DNA from: Hetaerina americana
Taxonomy: Eukaryota; Arthropoda; Insecta; Odonata; Calopterygidae
NCBI GenBank assembly: GCA_022747635.1
Contig: JAKTNV010000014.1
Span: 12,223,610 to 12,287,609, forward strand
Length of the DNA: 64,000 bases
Direction: 5' to 3'
The notes under the pieces were generated by a model. That model was not told where the DNA came from, made no database searches, and saw only the letters and a program-made list of their open reading frames with translations. This document shows positions 23,143-35,440 of this stretch, one piece after another. Made by a program: the position numbers and the translations under genes. The stretch's first letter is position 1. Each line of letters opens with the position of its first letter.

Positions 23143-25758
23143 ATAAAAGAGAACAAAACCACATATCAAATCAACACACAAACCTATACCCAAAAAGGCG
23201 TATACATTCATGCAACAACCCTTTCAACCTACACGCATGCAAACACATCTACTATCAACTAACAAACAATTGCACCTTAGGATGCAGTAAAAATTTATCC
23301 AATAACGTGCAGGCTAGAATATGAAAAGTAAGAAGGCGAAATTCCACTATCGCGTGGACATGCAACATACAACGGTCTCCACCCCCAAGGATATCAGTTA
23401 TACACAGAGACAGAGGTCCTTCTTTGTCTTTTATTAGTAGTGGCCTACGCCATCCCGCTCATATATATACACACGCATAAGCACTCGTGTAAATATACTG
23501 ACTCGGGAAAGTTAAACAGTTTGATAAAAATACTAATTTACATAAAAGCAGAAAGTTAAATTAAGAACTCAATGGAAAATATGACTTCGAGTAACTATAC
23601 ATGTATTTTTTCATGAATCGCCCAATTAAATATAAGAGAGGGAAGCTGAAAATAGGTACATGCTACCCCAGGACTGGGTCAATAACTAATCATAGAAGTG
23701 CAGTGTATTTTACAATATTTATCCACCCTTTCCCGCATCGTAGCCAGGAGGGAGGGATTTACGAATGACATCCGTCACACAAAAGCGGCCGCGAGCTAAC
23801 TCCGGAGCGAGCATTTATTGAGGAGGAAGCGGCAGTGACGCCCAATATTTATCGGGCGAGACCGGCCGCGTAAACACAAGCGCCGGAGCTGTTTGAAAAA
23901 AAAGAGGTTAAAAGGTTGGAAATGGAGAGAGAGCCGCCGCCGCCACTCTTAACAGATGAAAGAGGCGTGCCGTTCGAAACTATTGTGCGGTCCCCTAAAT
24001 TAAAGCCGCATGACTGCATAGCCCTTGGGATCCTCTGTCCGTCACACTGGCGCGCTCCCCCGCGATGAACTAGGAAAGACTTGCGGCGATGCTGGAGGGT
24101 AGGGGAAAGAACAATTGGGGGGGATTGCTGCCGACAGAACATCCTGAGAGGGTATGTTCAGGATGCATTCGAAATGAATACCCAAACTTTATTATCACAT
24201 CAGTTTAAAAAGTATTAGAAAACTGAATTTAATCTGATTATATTTCTTCTGGCGATTAAAACAGTATGAAAATCGCCGTCTCTCACTTTAAAGAAGGAAT
24301 TTCAGCATTAAACAAAACGTTTACCTGTTTTTATTTTCGAGGGCTAGGAATGGCTGTCATGTTCTAAACTTACTCGTATTGTTAGACTCTAATAGTTGGC
24401 TGTTATGAATTACCATAGGCTAAAAGGCAATAATGCGAACAAAATAATTTAATCATCATTACATATACTAGATCGTATTGGCTATCGGAAACTTAATTCC
24501 GTTACCGTAGTCCTTCGGAAGCTAATTGGTGAAAACAATGTGCTTGTCAGAACTAGAGTACGTATTTTTCCTTCACATCTTCTCAAGGTTTGGCGTCCAA
24601 ACTGGGAGTTGTTTCAAAATGTACAGCTCTTGGCAAACAATAGAATGGTAACTCTCTCGACTACAAATTTCCTCTCTGCCTTAAACACTTCAAGTCTGCC
24701 TACGCTGCCATTCTTGACAGAGCGAAATGACATGCAGGCGTTATTTCAACAAGCAAAACTTTATGGAAAAGGTCGACTGATCGGATCACAGCCTCAGGCG
24801 GAAAACTCATGAATTCAATTCCACTATACGACTCGTGAGTTTCCCGGGACACGACAGGGCGGCTGTCAAAATTCATCCCCCGCTGCCCGTGAGCCGATAA
24901 GATCGAAGTCCCCTCCAGTACATTGAAAACCCCTGTGCGTCCACGACAGAAACGTATGATGTAAGGGCATCGATTGAAATGGGGTTCCTGCTGTCGCATT
25001 TCAACCACTAAAACTGATCCGCTTCCTCGATCCAAAGGCCACGGAGCACGAAATTTGACGAAATAATCGCCTTTTCAATCGAAACGTCCGAACGAAAAGT
25101 TTCATATCCGCGTTTTTATCTGAAACCATTGAAACAGAAAGATTAGGGGGCTATAAAAAATATGAACATTGGATGCATGAAATACCCTCTTTCGCCGCTT
25201 GTAAATGCACTTTTATTTAAAGCGATTATCGATTTTGTATTCCCAATTTATGGACAAATAATATCGTTTGTGTACAGACCAGTCGACCCATTCAACCGTC
25301 TGGCTTATTTCAAGACGTTTTCACGATTTCCGATACAAAATATGGACGTATTTTTCGTTCAATTGCCTTTACTAGGCTTGGTTGCCGAGATAGAAGAATT
25401 TATACTCCGAAGAACATCAAAATGGCTTGCATTGCCAACTACTTCGACTAACTTACGTCATCCGTGACCACGTCATTATTAATCCTAACGTCAGTCCCAC
25501 AACAATCTTCATCGTTCCAACGTCAAACGTTGCTCACTGATGGATAGCGTTATCCTATTCCTATTAATATTTCTCTGCTGCATTTATTCTACTCGTCATT
25601 AGCAAAGAGAAGTCATTACACAGCGAAAGACTTGATAAGGACGACGAAGGTTGAAGGTTTGTCGTCAACAAAATGCGATAAACTCTGAAATAAGAAAAAA
25701 AGTTTCCAAAATGCACACTATGTCACGTATCAATGAACGGCGCACTGAAAACAAAGCA

Positions 25759-25760
<2 letters not shown>
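23143..25760. other. No gene supported
   Basis: Short CA-rich stretch near 23160-23260, otherwise unremarkable. Frames of 90-111 codons at 23849, 24540, 24700 and 25162 have no known motif and some overlap antisense. Confidence 0.4.

Positions 25761-25761
<1 letters not shown>

Positions 25762-25833
<72 letters not shown>
25762..25833. repeat. (AT)36 microsatellite
   Basis: About 72 uninterrupted bases of alternating A and T, without SINE or LINE sequence at either edge, unlike most other (TA)n tracts here. Confidence 0.95.
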
Positions 25834-25837
<4 letters not shown>

Positions 25838-27636
25838 TCTTTTGACTTCAGGAAATATTATGTCATGCGCATAACGTGTGTGTGTGTGGTTTAATAAATA
25901 AATGCTAATCCGTGGCGAGAAAGTGAATTTTCCGTTGCCTCTTCTGCCACTCCTCGCCCCTCACTTCCACCTCACAAAACCGCCAGCACCCAATCATTTA
26001 AAGTTAACGCCCTTCATTGTTATGACTGAGAATCAGAGAAATTAATCGCATGAAATCAGATTAATATCCTGAAACGTGAGGGGGGGAGAGTAATGTGATA
26101 TGTGGCATATTAGTTCGACCGTTCGAAATTGGCAAGAAAGAACGCCTCGTTCCTCACAACCACTTGTGGCTTCAACCTCACCAAGTGCGTAACCCTTGTA
26201 GGATTTTTTAAATGCTCAAGACCATAAAACACCTTAATTAATATTCTATATATAAACGTATCCAAAATGATTGGCACCCTAACACTTTGTGTAGGAAATG
26301 CGGAAAATTATCCCATCACCACATTCCTTCATCTATCCATTCAATATTTATTCCGTTAAAGAAAAACCTTGTAGATTTCACAGATTTTATTGAAACCTTC
26401 AATAAACCTATCCGACGAAACCGGCCATTTTTAAATTTTCAATAAAATCTGTGAAATATACAAAGATTTAATCAAATTCAACGTCATATGTCACAAAGTC
26501 ATTCCTGACTATCCAATCTTGCATTTATCATCTCCTCAGCATCGAAATATTTCTATACTTCTTTGCCTAACTGCGATGAGAGTGATATGTGTTATGAATA
26601 TTTCCGCACTTAATCCTGATGCTGCATTACTGAAAATGTATGGTGCTTACCAAGAGTACTCGAAAGCATAATATATTGCGCTGACTCTAAATAAGCACAG
26701 TTTATAGTAAAATTTTCACTATCAAAAGCCAAGTACCTTAGTTTTCATCTATCTTAGGCACTCTAAAATTCTGCCAAGAAAAAGCGCCGAGGGCATACCG
26801 AAAATTATCGGCGAGGAGTTGAGGTCGGATACACTTCGTACGTATATGAGGTTGTCAGTATGAAAAATGGTAATACAATGGGGAATTGATAAAGAAATTA
26901 ATGTAATGCTTGAGGTACAAGAGAATGAATTTAAGTAGCAACTGATAAACATTCGCCTGTAAAATTTAGTACAAGAAAACTTACTACCCTACTACCAAAA
27001 ATAAAATGGAAGCCATGTGTTTAATTATATTCACTGAGGTTAATAACTATGTTATCTTAATCTTATTTCTTAATTTTCCCAGCGCATGCAAATTACCCGA
27101 GAGCTCACCTCAGGTAGAAATCCACCCTCACCTTCCAAACTGGTCCTTCAAAGATAAGGGCGAGTTATGCATGCTAATATTGTTAACTCGAAGACTAATG
27201 GTTGCAGAATATGTTTGAGTACAAAGGCTCGATTGTTTTAAATACTCTTTTATAAACAATACTTGTAACTCAGTAGCGAACGATTTTAATTGGGACCCGA
27301 AGAGGGTTCATCGGCGGACCAGGCTTCTGGCCATCCTAAGATGAGTCACTTTTTGAGTATCGGCTTTCAATGGAAACCTGCACGCGGGTATAAAGGGAAG
27401 GAACTGAGCCACTTATCCTCATTTGTGAAGCTAACACGCCATTGGCATTATTTTTACCTATATTATGTTTATCACCTTACAAAAAAACTAACTTCCCGGT
27501 CGCTTACTGTAAAATTAGAAATCATTTTAGAGTTATATTATTTCCTTTTCTTAACAAATAAAGTCTAAGTAACAACCCCTTTTTGTATCTTCCCTGCCAT
27601 ACTAATTATCCACTAAATAGTAATAGAATATACGAG
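25834..27636. other. No gene recognised; one 20-bp inverted repeat inside
   Basis: AT-rich DNA. The only structure is the inverted repeat at 26376-26456, listed separately. Confidence 0.5.
26376..26456. repeat. 20-bp perfect inverted repeat
   Basis: TTTCACAGATTTTATTGAAA at 26376-26395 and its exact reverse complement TTTCAATAAAATCTGTGAAA at 26437-26456 flank 41 bases. It could fold as a hairpin or be the ends of a very small fold-back element. Confidence 0.85.
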
Positions 27637-27637
27637 T

Positions 27638-27663
<26 letters not shown>
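27637..27663. repeat. (AT)n tract at LINE 5' junction
   Basis: Short alternating A/T run directly before the LINE 5' sequence. The LINE's other end also merges into (TA)n, consistent with insertion into such a tract. Confidence 0.85.
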
Positions 27664-27668
<5 letters not shown>

Positions 27669-27700
27669 CCCCTCCCCGGACTACAACCTTGACGTGGTGG

Positions 27701-30583
27701 ATGGGCTTGTGCGTGCTTCCTTGCAAGGGAAAACCAGCAGCAGCAGGACAGAAGACGCAGGAGAAGAAGACCAAATTAGTTAGAATAGGAACGTGGAATG
27801 TTAGGACAATGATGAGGACAGGGAAATTGGAGAATGTTAAGCGAGAGATAGAAAGGGGAAATATAGATATTTTAGGTCTATGCGAGGTGAGATGGAAAGA
27901 TAGCGGGGATTACTGGAGTGATAAGTATAGAATAATATACAGCGGTGGGGACGAGAGCCAACGAGGGGTTGCCATAGTATTAAATGAAGAGGTAGGAAGA
28001 AGCGTAGTCAACATAGAGCAGGTAACGGATAGAATACTACTAGTGGAGATAAAAGCAGAACCGACGAACTTAGTTATTATCCAGGTATACATGCCACCGA
28101 GCAACCATAAGGAAGAAGAGGTTGATAGGATATACGATCAGTTAGAGGACATAATCGCGTGTGTTCCTGCAGGGAAACATTTGATAGTGATGGGGGATTG
28201 GAATGCGACGGTAGGCGAAGGAAGAGATGGTGATGAGGTGGGGGACTACGGTTTAGGCACGAGGAATGACCGCGGGGAGAAAGCAGTTGAGTTCTACAGG
28301 AGACAGGGGTTAGTCATCACCAAAACTTGGTTTAGACACCACAAAAGACGCAGGTATACATGGAAAATGCCAGGTGACTCAGGAAGATATCAGCTAGATT
28401 ATATCCTGGTTAGACACAGGTTTAGGAACAGTGTGATAAATTCCCACAGCTTCCCGGGAGCGGATGCGGACTCAGACCACAATTTAGTTGTTATGAAATG
28501 TAGCATACGTTTCAAAAAGATAAGGCAGGGGCGGCGAGTTAGAAAATGGAATGTAGAAGCATTAAATGGGTTGAAAAGGAAGGAATACAAACAGGTGGTA
28601 GAGAAAATCATGGAGGATGGTAAAGGGCTTAGTACTATCGAAGAAAAATGGGAAATGATCAAAAAAGGGTTGTCTAAAGCCGCAAAATACACTATTGGAA
28701 CCGTTAACGCTAAAAGGACTCGTAAACCATGGATCACGGATGAGATGATTACAAAGATGGATGGGCGGCGAAAATGGAAGAATATAAATACAGAATTAGG
28801 CAAAATTAAGTACAAAGAATTGAACAATAAATTGAGGCGGGCAACAAATAAAGCAAAAGAAGCATGGTGGAAGACGCAGTGCGAGGATATGGAAAGTCTG
28901 CAGAGGAAGGGTGAAATCGGTGCGCTGTACAGCAAAGTTAAATCGTTATCGGGAAGTAAGAAAGGAAGAGCTATGCTAACAGTTAGAGATAAGGCGGGTA
29001 AGGTAATAGTTGACGCAGGAAAGATCCAAGAGGGATGGAAGGAGTATATAGAAGAACTGTATAGTAAAGAACTCAGACCAACAAAGTTAGACATTGAAAA
29101 AGAAAATGACGTAGAAGAAGACAGCTTAGGTCCAGGCATACTAGACAATGAGATAGAGAGGGCATTAAGGGAGATGAAACTAAATAAGGCCGTGGGGGTA
29201 GATAACATTCCCGTGGAACTTTTAAAATGCTTAGGAAAATGAGGGAGGAAGAGGCTATATGGGCTGCTCCGTAGTATTTATGAGGAGGGAATCTGGCGGG
29301 AAGACTTTGTGAGATCAGTTTTAGTTCCTATTCCGAAAAAGGTAAAGGCCACGTCATGTGAGGACTATAGGACGATAAGTTTGATATCACACGCAGCTAA
29401 AGTTGTTCTCAGGATCATAAACAAAAGGATAGAGAGTAGGGCAAATGATTACTTGGGGGATGATCAGTTTGGGTTTAGGAAGGGGAGAGGTACGCGTGAT
29501 GCCATTGCAGTAATGAGATTATTAATCGAGAGGAATATAGAACACAACCAGGAGGTATTTGCCTGTTACGTAGATTTCGAAAAAGCGTTTGATAGAGTGA
29601 ATTGGGAAAAACTAATGAGTATATTGCAGAAAATAGGAATAGATTGGAGGGAAAGGAGGCTAATCCGCAACCTGTACATGTCTCAGACTGCTCAGGTGCG
29701 GGTGGGAAACGGGGAGTCAGGATGGGCAGTGCTAGGAAGGGGTGTAAGGCAGGGTTGCCCATTATCACCGTTGCTGTTCAACCTGTATGCAGAGGAAATG
29801 ATCAAAGAGGCATGGGAAGAACTGGAGGTAGGAATTAAAGTGCGCGGGGAATTCGTAAAATCAGTTAGGTTTGCTGATGACCAAGCTTTAGTTTGTCAGT
29901 CAGCCAAGGGGCTGCAAGCATTGCTGAGTGAATTGGAAATTCAGTGCGACAGGTATGGGATGAGAATCAATATTAATGAAACAAAGGTTATGCGATTTTC
30001 TAGAAAGAAAAATGCTAGGCTAAACATTAAAATAGGAGGGGAAAAACTAGAGCAGGTAGAACAGTTTACGTATCTCGGTAGTGTTTTGGACCAACACGGT
30101 CAAAGTAGTAGGGACGTAAGGAGAAGAATTGCGCTAGGCAAAGAGGCTTTCACGAGGAGGAGGGAGTTGATGACAGGGACTTTGAGTAAGGATGTTAAGA
30201 AAAGACTCGTAAAAACTTTGATATGGAGCGTAGCTACCTGTATGTACGGTGCGGAAACGTGGTCATTGAAGCAGGAGGATAGACGTAGATTGGAGGCTTT
30301 TGAAATGTGGGTGTGGAGAAGAATGGAGAAGGTGAAATGGACTGAGAAGAAAACAAATGAGGAAATGCTTGGTATGGTGGGCGAAGAGAGGGGTTTGTTG
30401 GGAGAGATGCTATGGAGGCAGGAAAAGTGGATGAAGGGGGTGTTGACCGGCAGTGGGATGTTGAAGACTGTGATAGAGGGTAGAATGTTGGGCAAAAGAG
30501 GAAAGGGAAGGAACAGGATAGGGATGTTGGACGGGATGAAGGGAGGAAGAAAGTACTCAGAGATGAAGAGGGACCTGATTTAG
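27701..30583 (+). pseudogene. LINE endonuclease/reverse-transcriptase ORF with one premature stop
   Basis: One frame from ATG 27701 to the TAG at 30581-30583, about 960 codons, interrupted only by TGA at 29240-29242. The stop lies between LLKCLGK and GRKRLYGLLRSIYEEGIW, and the same frame continues, so a single point change explains it. N-terminal apurinic-type endonuclease (about residues 25-270): GTWNVRTM, GLCEVRW (Glu62), VYMPPS, GDWNATVG (Asp166/Asn168), QLDYILV (Asp233), SDHNLVV (SDH 258-260). Reverse transcriptase after the stop: VLVPIPKK, YRTISLIS, QFGFRKGRGT, YVDFEKAFDRV (motif A), GVRQGCPLSPLLFNLY, and RFADDQALV (catalytic FADD, about nt 29867-29893). The C-terminal part carries YGAETWSLKQEDRRRLEAFE and GKRGKGRNR. 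As it stands only the endonuclease half would be made without readthrough; the product would nick target DNA. Confidence 0.88.
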
Positions 30584-30683
30584 AGTAGGATGATGGATTT
30601 TGTGTTCTGTTAGGAGTAATAAAATATTTGTTTGGTAGTTGTGTCAATCCAAAAACCTACCTTAACCGGTAGATTACCTTAAA
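30584..30683 (+). other. LINE 3' UTR
   Basis: It contains AATAAAATATTTGTTTGG, with a possible AATAAA polyadenylation signal, and the conserved tail CCTACCTTAACCGGTAGATT. The tail also ends the 43.6 kb copy at 44214-44236, marking it as the family's 3' terminus and probable reverse-transcriptase recognition sequence. Confidence 0.75.
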
Positions 30684-30701
30684 AAATATATATATATACA
30701 C

Positions 30702-30743
<42 letters not shown>

Positions 30744-30775
30744 TTATTTATTTATTTATATATATATACATACAT
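30684..30775. repeat. (TA)n/(TTTA)n simple repeat after LINE
   Basis: A/T tract with ACAC and TTTATTTATT interruptions following the LINE 3' end. It is either the LINE tail or the microsatellite that received the insertion. Confidence 0.85.
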
Positions 30776-31690
30776 TCGTTCATTACGATTTTTGAGATTA
30801 AACCATACTTCAAGAGGGAGTATTCCTGAGGGAAATAACTTGAAAAGGCTGAATGGGAAAGTAGTTCATGCAAATAATAAAATGAATATTCAATTTGATG
30901 CGTTTATCAAGGCTCTGGGATCCACACGTAAAATTTCATGGCGCCGATCCCGTTAAAATTCACGCTAAGGCACAGAAATAGCTCGTGGCCGCATTGCCCG
31001 TGACTCGTGCGTGATTTACGAGTTCCAACTCGCAAATCATTTTTGACGTTAGATTACATCTGAATCTAGTCACGCACCGCAAGTATACGTGGTTTGGGTG
31101 TCACAGACCCAGACAATAAAACGGAGAGGAAGATGTGTGTGAAAAGGATATATGGTATACCTATTTAATATGATTATATAATATCATACATCGGTCAGTA
31201 TGTGTTTGCAACGCATTACGCGAAAATGGGAATATATCGCAGAAAGTGAATATAAGTATTGTCACAGTCGTGACGATGGCATAAAACACTGAAAAAATCA
31301 CAAAAGAGGACATTGAAGATTGGGTTTTTTGGATATTTCGGTGGAAACGCCACCTATTTCAACGGCAGGAATATTCCTTTGCTAGGAAATACCATCTTTG
31401 ATGGTTTGGGACCGATACTCCACAGCGTTCCATTTGACGGATAAAAGCAGCGAGGATGTTTGCCGAAATGGTGACATCGGTTGCAATGAGCACGTAGACT
31501 TTTGGCCACCGAACCGATCTTATTTGCTCACTCGAGGCAAATACGAAATGGATGGGAAATATGGGCAAATAATACTCTTAAAACTTCCAAGTGGGAGAAG
31601 GACGCCATTCCGCCCAATTGGACGTCGAGTTTGTTTGGGTTTAATTCTTGTACGCAGAAAACCCGCGATTCGAAAACAATGGGGGGAGTG
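30776..31690. other. No gene recognised
   Basis: Frames up to 99 codons overlap on both strands at 31359-31723 and have no motif. Confidence 0.4.
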
Positions 31691-32190
31691 GCGTTGACGC
31701 GCACCTCTTCCGAGGGGAAATAAACATGAATTCGATTGGGAGAGAGAGACAGAGGGAGAGAGTAGGGGGGAGGAGGAGGGACCGCGCGACTCAGTGGGAG
31801 AGAGGGAATAAACTCAGGCGACTGAGAGGATTCCCGAGTCGGAGAGCAGGCGCCGTTGCACGGGAGGTAAACATCCGAGGCGGAAGGAATGAGGAGTGGG
31901 AAATCGCGTTATATTCCTCTCGTCCCTCTCCATATCTCCGCACTCGGGATCCTCTCGAGATCACAGTTGGGGGGGAGGGGGCGGGGGAAGAGGAGGGAAG
32001 GAGGAACCTGTGAGAGATTGGAGGAGGGTGGTTGAGAGAGGGCTTTGAGGGAGAATTTCCTGGTAAACCGAATTTTCCCTCGCACACCCGGTGAGGATAA
32101 ATTAGGCGGCAAGAATTGAGCAAAAGTGATTGGTGAAGGGGAGGGAGAGAGAGATAGAGAGAGAGAAAGGGATTCGTGCCGCTTCGCTCT
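31691..32190. other. GA-rich, GC-elevated island
   Basis: Strongly purine-skewed on the plus strand (GAGAGAGACAGAGGGAGAGA, GGGGGGGAGGGGGCGGGG) with CpG. Multiple chance frames result. It resembles the 4.4-6.0 kb island in style. Confidence 0.45.
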
Positions 32191-32480
32191 GGAGATGTTC
32201 GAGATGCTGGATGTGCGCCAAGGGAAACCCTTTTGTGTCGGCCCTGAGATTTTTTATCACAAACAATGCGAAGGATTTATCACGGCTCCATATCATTATA
32301 TTTCAGAAGCTCGAATACCTGCGGAAATTGTGAATAGGGTTTTGGAACGAATGCATGGCCAGGCGTGATCCATTAACTATTCCCCTGATTACTGGACTCA
32401 ATTACAATTTTACTTCAACGGATAACACCGAACGGCTAACCCTAAATATAAAAATGGGGTAACCAGATGGGTATTTGTAA

Positions 32481-32720
32481 TTCTGGTGGCGTAGTGGTTT
32501 TTGGATAATGACCGGGCCCGGGTTCATCCTAGAGGTGGTGCGAATGCGATCCATCCCCTGAGAAATGCAAGCTGTGTGTTTTCCTGGATGCTAGACATTC
32601 CTGGAAGACCGCAGTGGGAACAGGGAAAGGAAATGCATCCTTCCCACACGTGTGAATTCCACGCGTCGTTCGTCTAAATACCAGATGTGCCCTGATCTCC
32701 TCATCTACCGAGCCCGTATT
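32481..32720 (+). repeat. SINE-B copy with tRNA-like head
   Basis: The head TCTGGTGGCGTAGTGGTTTT supplies an A-box-like TGGCGTAGTGG, followed by a B-box-like GGGTTCATCCT. The body, with tgtgttttcctggatgctag, attcctggaagaccgc and cacgtgtgaattccacgcg, matches the 50.6 kb minus-strand copy in order (ttttctggataccagaaaat, ggggaaaccgctgg, atgcgtgaatttcacacacc in that copy). It is an old, diverged copy. Confidence 0.65.
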
Positions 32721-33160
32721 CGGACCGAAAACGGGGTTGGTTATTTAGTATGAGCCGTAAGGACGTCGAAATCTAAACGATGTTTTGACCACAAGGATTA
32801 CATTTTGATCGAGATTAAAGAATTATGATCAGTTAACGGATTATCAGTTATTCAGAATTTGGGGAAACTCTCCAGTATTTACGAGCTACCAGTTCAAAAC
32901 CTACGTGTCCCTAAGATCCGGGATGAAATTTTACAAATGACACGTCGAAAGCGTACCCGAGTTTAAAAGCCATAGCAATATAACCTGTGTCTATGGTCCC
33001 AATTTGTTAATATAAAATATCTGAGAGTTATGCATTCAGAGATTTTGATTCCAATATGACGTTTCATGTCGTAGAAACGAAAAGTGAAGAGTCAGGCGTG
33101 ATATTGTGGAATCGAGACATAATGAAAACTTCGTTGCAATTTTCCACAGTTAAAACTTTA
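32721..33160. other. No gene recognised
   Basis: AT-rich sequence without identifiable features. Confidence 0.5.
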
Positions 33161-33161
33161 T

Positions 33162-33241
33162 TGCCGACCATGGTTTCGATACACTGTATCATCTTCAGGT
33201 CTGCCGACCATGGTTTCGATACACTGTATCATCTTCAGGTA
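33162..33241 (-). ncRNA. Tandem pair of hammerhead-ribozyme-like motifs
   Basis: Two exact 40-bp copies sit head to tail (33162-33201, 33202-33241). On the minus strand each reads CTGAAGA, one extra U, then GATACAGTGTATC (a 4-bp GATA/TATC stem), then GAAACC, AU, GGUC. CUGANGA, stem II and GAAA form the hammerhead core order. ACC-AU-GGU would be a minimal stem III and the following C a proper cleavage position. The extra U after CUGANGA departs from the canonical core and stem I is weak. Small hammerhead variants with tiny stem III, thought to work as dimers, are known from Penelope-like elements, and a tandem pair would suit that. No Penelope-like protein is visible nearby. Confidence 0.5.
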
Positions 33242-34489
33242 GAAAGTCGTGTGAAATGTCGTAGAAAGTTCATTTTTCCTTTACGTAATTTCATACATCC
33301 AAGTTCCTTTCGCCTTTCTGTATGATTGAAAATATTTTAGTCCTGAAAAGCAAAATTTCATTTTGAACGCGATCTTTCATGACAATAATTGAATATCACG
33401 ACTTTGTAGGGAATAAATGCAGACGTATTGTATCCAATTTATTTCTCCATTAATATTCAGATGTCTTTCCGATACCTACTCTAAATCCCGAGATTGACAA
33501 CAAGAATGAATAGGTACTAATTGAAAGAGTTTATTAGAAGTTTCCTTATTTCCTTTTTCACGCGTGTTCATCAGTGGGATTCGGGTCGCAACGGTCGGTT
33601 GATTGGATTGGCTTGGTGTAAAAAAACGAAAGGGCACCGGGGTTTTTGTGCGCTACACAAAAGATTTGGCGTGTTCGTTTTCCTCTCACTCGGGTTGGCT
33701 GAATCCCAGGTCCTCGCGTTGAATTCCCTCGTGTGCACACATCCAATTAACGTAATGAATGTTCGACATCGTAATTTGCAATTTAGAGTAAAAAAAACTG
33801 CGGATCCCGTGAAGGTCCTTAACTGTAGATAATTGGTTTAATGAAATATGAACAACTCTCGTGATGAGGGGAAGAGAACACGAAAGGTGTAGTGAAGGAA
33901 ATCTTTAAATTTTCTGGTTCATTAACCTGTTTCAATTTACTTTAAAGCGTCTCACGCGTTGAAGTGCCATTAATCACAAACAACTATCCATTGTCGTTTA
34001 TCCTTTTCTTCACAAAATACACAATTAAAAAGGAGAAAAGGGTAATGAAAAATTTGTCGTTTTCATTAACCTTAAAATGGTAATGAAAACTCAATATTTT
34101 TCAACCATCAAAAATCCAATTACAAAACAATCTGAATTTCATTATGATTATAAATATTTCATGGTTACCCTAAAGTAAGAAAAAAACATAACACACTGTC
34201 AAGTACAACATTAACAGTTTGGAGAAAAGTTTATTGATACGAATTTGAATGAAATAACGAAACAAAACCGAAGGACTTAAATGAATTAATCTTTATAACT
34301 AGATAACATGCTAAATCGAGTTTTGGAAAGGTTTAGAGGACTTATTTTTAGACGGAGAATATACGTACCTGTTCTATTAAAACTATAGATTCAAATTTAA
34401 CGAGCTAGTTCAGTTCTTACGTCTTCATGGAACATATGTCGTACACATCTGAAATTGGAAATGGTTTAGGAATAATTAATATTTTTTTA
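33242..34489. other. No gene recognised
   Basis: AT-rich DNA. A 103-codon frame at 33521-33832 overlaps an antisense frame and has no known motif. Confidence 0.45.
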
Positions 34490-34499
34490 ATTTTTGATC

Positions 34500-34695
34500 A
34501 CGGTCGATTTGTTTTTCCTCGGATGGATTACCTCAGCTGGACCGTGTGCCTTCTGGATTTCCGAACGGTCACAACATAATCCCCACGGCCGGCACCGCCT
34601 CATGCTTACTCAACGCCCATATCTTAGATGGGGCCCAAACCGGTGACATTTGGGTTAGCAGTCAGTCGTTCGTACCTCTCCACCGGGCAAGGTAA
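34500..34695 (+). promoter_or_regulatory. Possible arthropod core promoter and short first exon
   Basis: Within AT-rich DNA this block is GC-rich and unique. It contains TCAGTC at about 34662, matching the arthropod initiator consensus, and 28 bases later GGGCAAG|GTAAGT, a near-consensus 5' splice donor. A noncoding first exon is possible, but no TATA box, downstream exon or protein can be shown. Weak. Confidence 0.2.
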
Positions 34696-35440
34696 GTTCA
34701 TTTTTTAAATTAAATAATTCTTGCTCTCAGCTAAATTCTAAATTACTGATTAGTTCATTTTTTACCGGAAAAACGTTTACCGAGTCAAAAGGCGTTGATA
34801 AAGTATATAGGTGTGCGCTTCGTTATTTTTTCCAATTTTCACCTTCACATATTCGGATCGGAGGTAATGCTTCTGTGACAGAAAATCTCTCCGCTTAACG
34901 TCAAATATTTGAAGATTAAAGATTGCGATGTATTTCATAGAAAATATTTTTCCTTTCATATTAAATATTTTCCCCTGCATAAAAATAATAAACACCGAAG
35001 CAATTGAACACGTGAATGATTTTGTGCATATTGACAAAATATTTTTGAAAGGGGAACAGAAAATTGAAAGGTTGAGAATGCCGGCAGATAGATTGTTACT
35101 AGCATGCCGAAGTTATAAAAAAATGAATTCTTGAGTTAGGAAGCAAAAACGGCAGTATAACAAAGCGTTCCACTGAAATTCCACTGTTGACAAAATGGAG
35201 GGGCGCCATACAATTCTCCAAGTTCAACTTCATTTACTTCATTATTGTTCCATGATTGGTAAAGTCATGCTTTTGCTTTATGTCAATATATTTGGTTAGT
35301 GTTATTATTACATACTAGCGCACTATTGTAATGTATGCATTATTTCCTTCATCCACGCAAGCGCATTCAATCTATTGTTGTCCTATTTCCGGAGAGGATT
35401 GTTTGGAAAGAAAAGCGCACAAAATGGCGGTACTCGCTGC
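34696..35440. other. No gene recognised
   Basis: AT-rich; overlapping antisense frames only. Confidence 0.45.

Larger units (their letters stand above)
27664..30683 (+). mobile_element. RTE-like LINE retrotransposon, near full length
   Basis: A non-LTR retrotransposon of about 3.0 kb: short 5' leader (cccctccccggactacaacc), a single long reading frame, about 100 bases of 3' UTR ending in ACCTTAACCGGTAGATTACC, then A/T simple repeat. It has no LTR and no separate ORF1. Two other copies of the family lie at 38.8 and 43.6 kb, and the same 3' end is found at 44.2 kb. The order endonuclease then reverse transcriptase, and the absence of a gag-like ORF1, fit RTE-like or related single-ORF LINEs; exact clade assignment needs a tree. 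The only visible damage is one in-frame stop, so this is the youngest copy here. Confidence 0.9.

Noticed and set aside
28399..29208. 269-codon minus-strand frame opposite the LINE
   Set aside because: It is the antisense shadow of the endonuclease/reverse-transcriptase frame.
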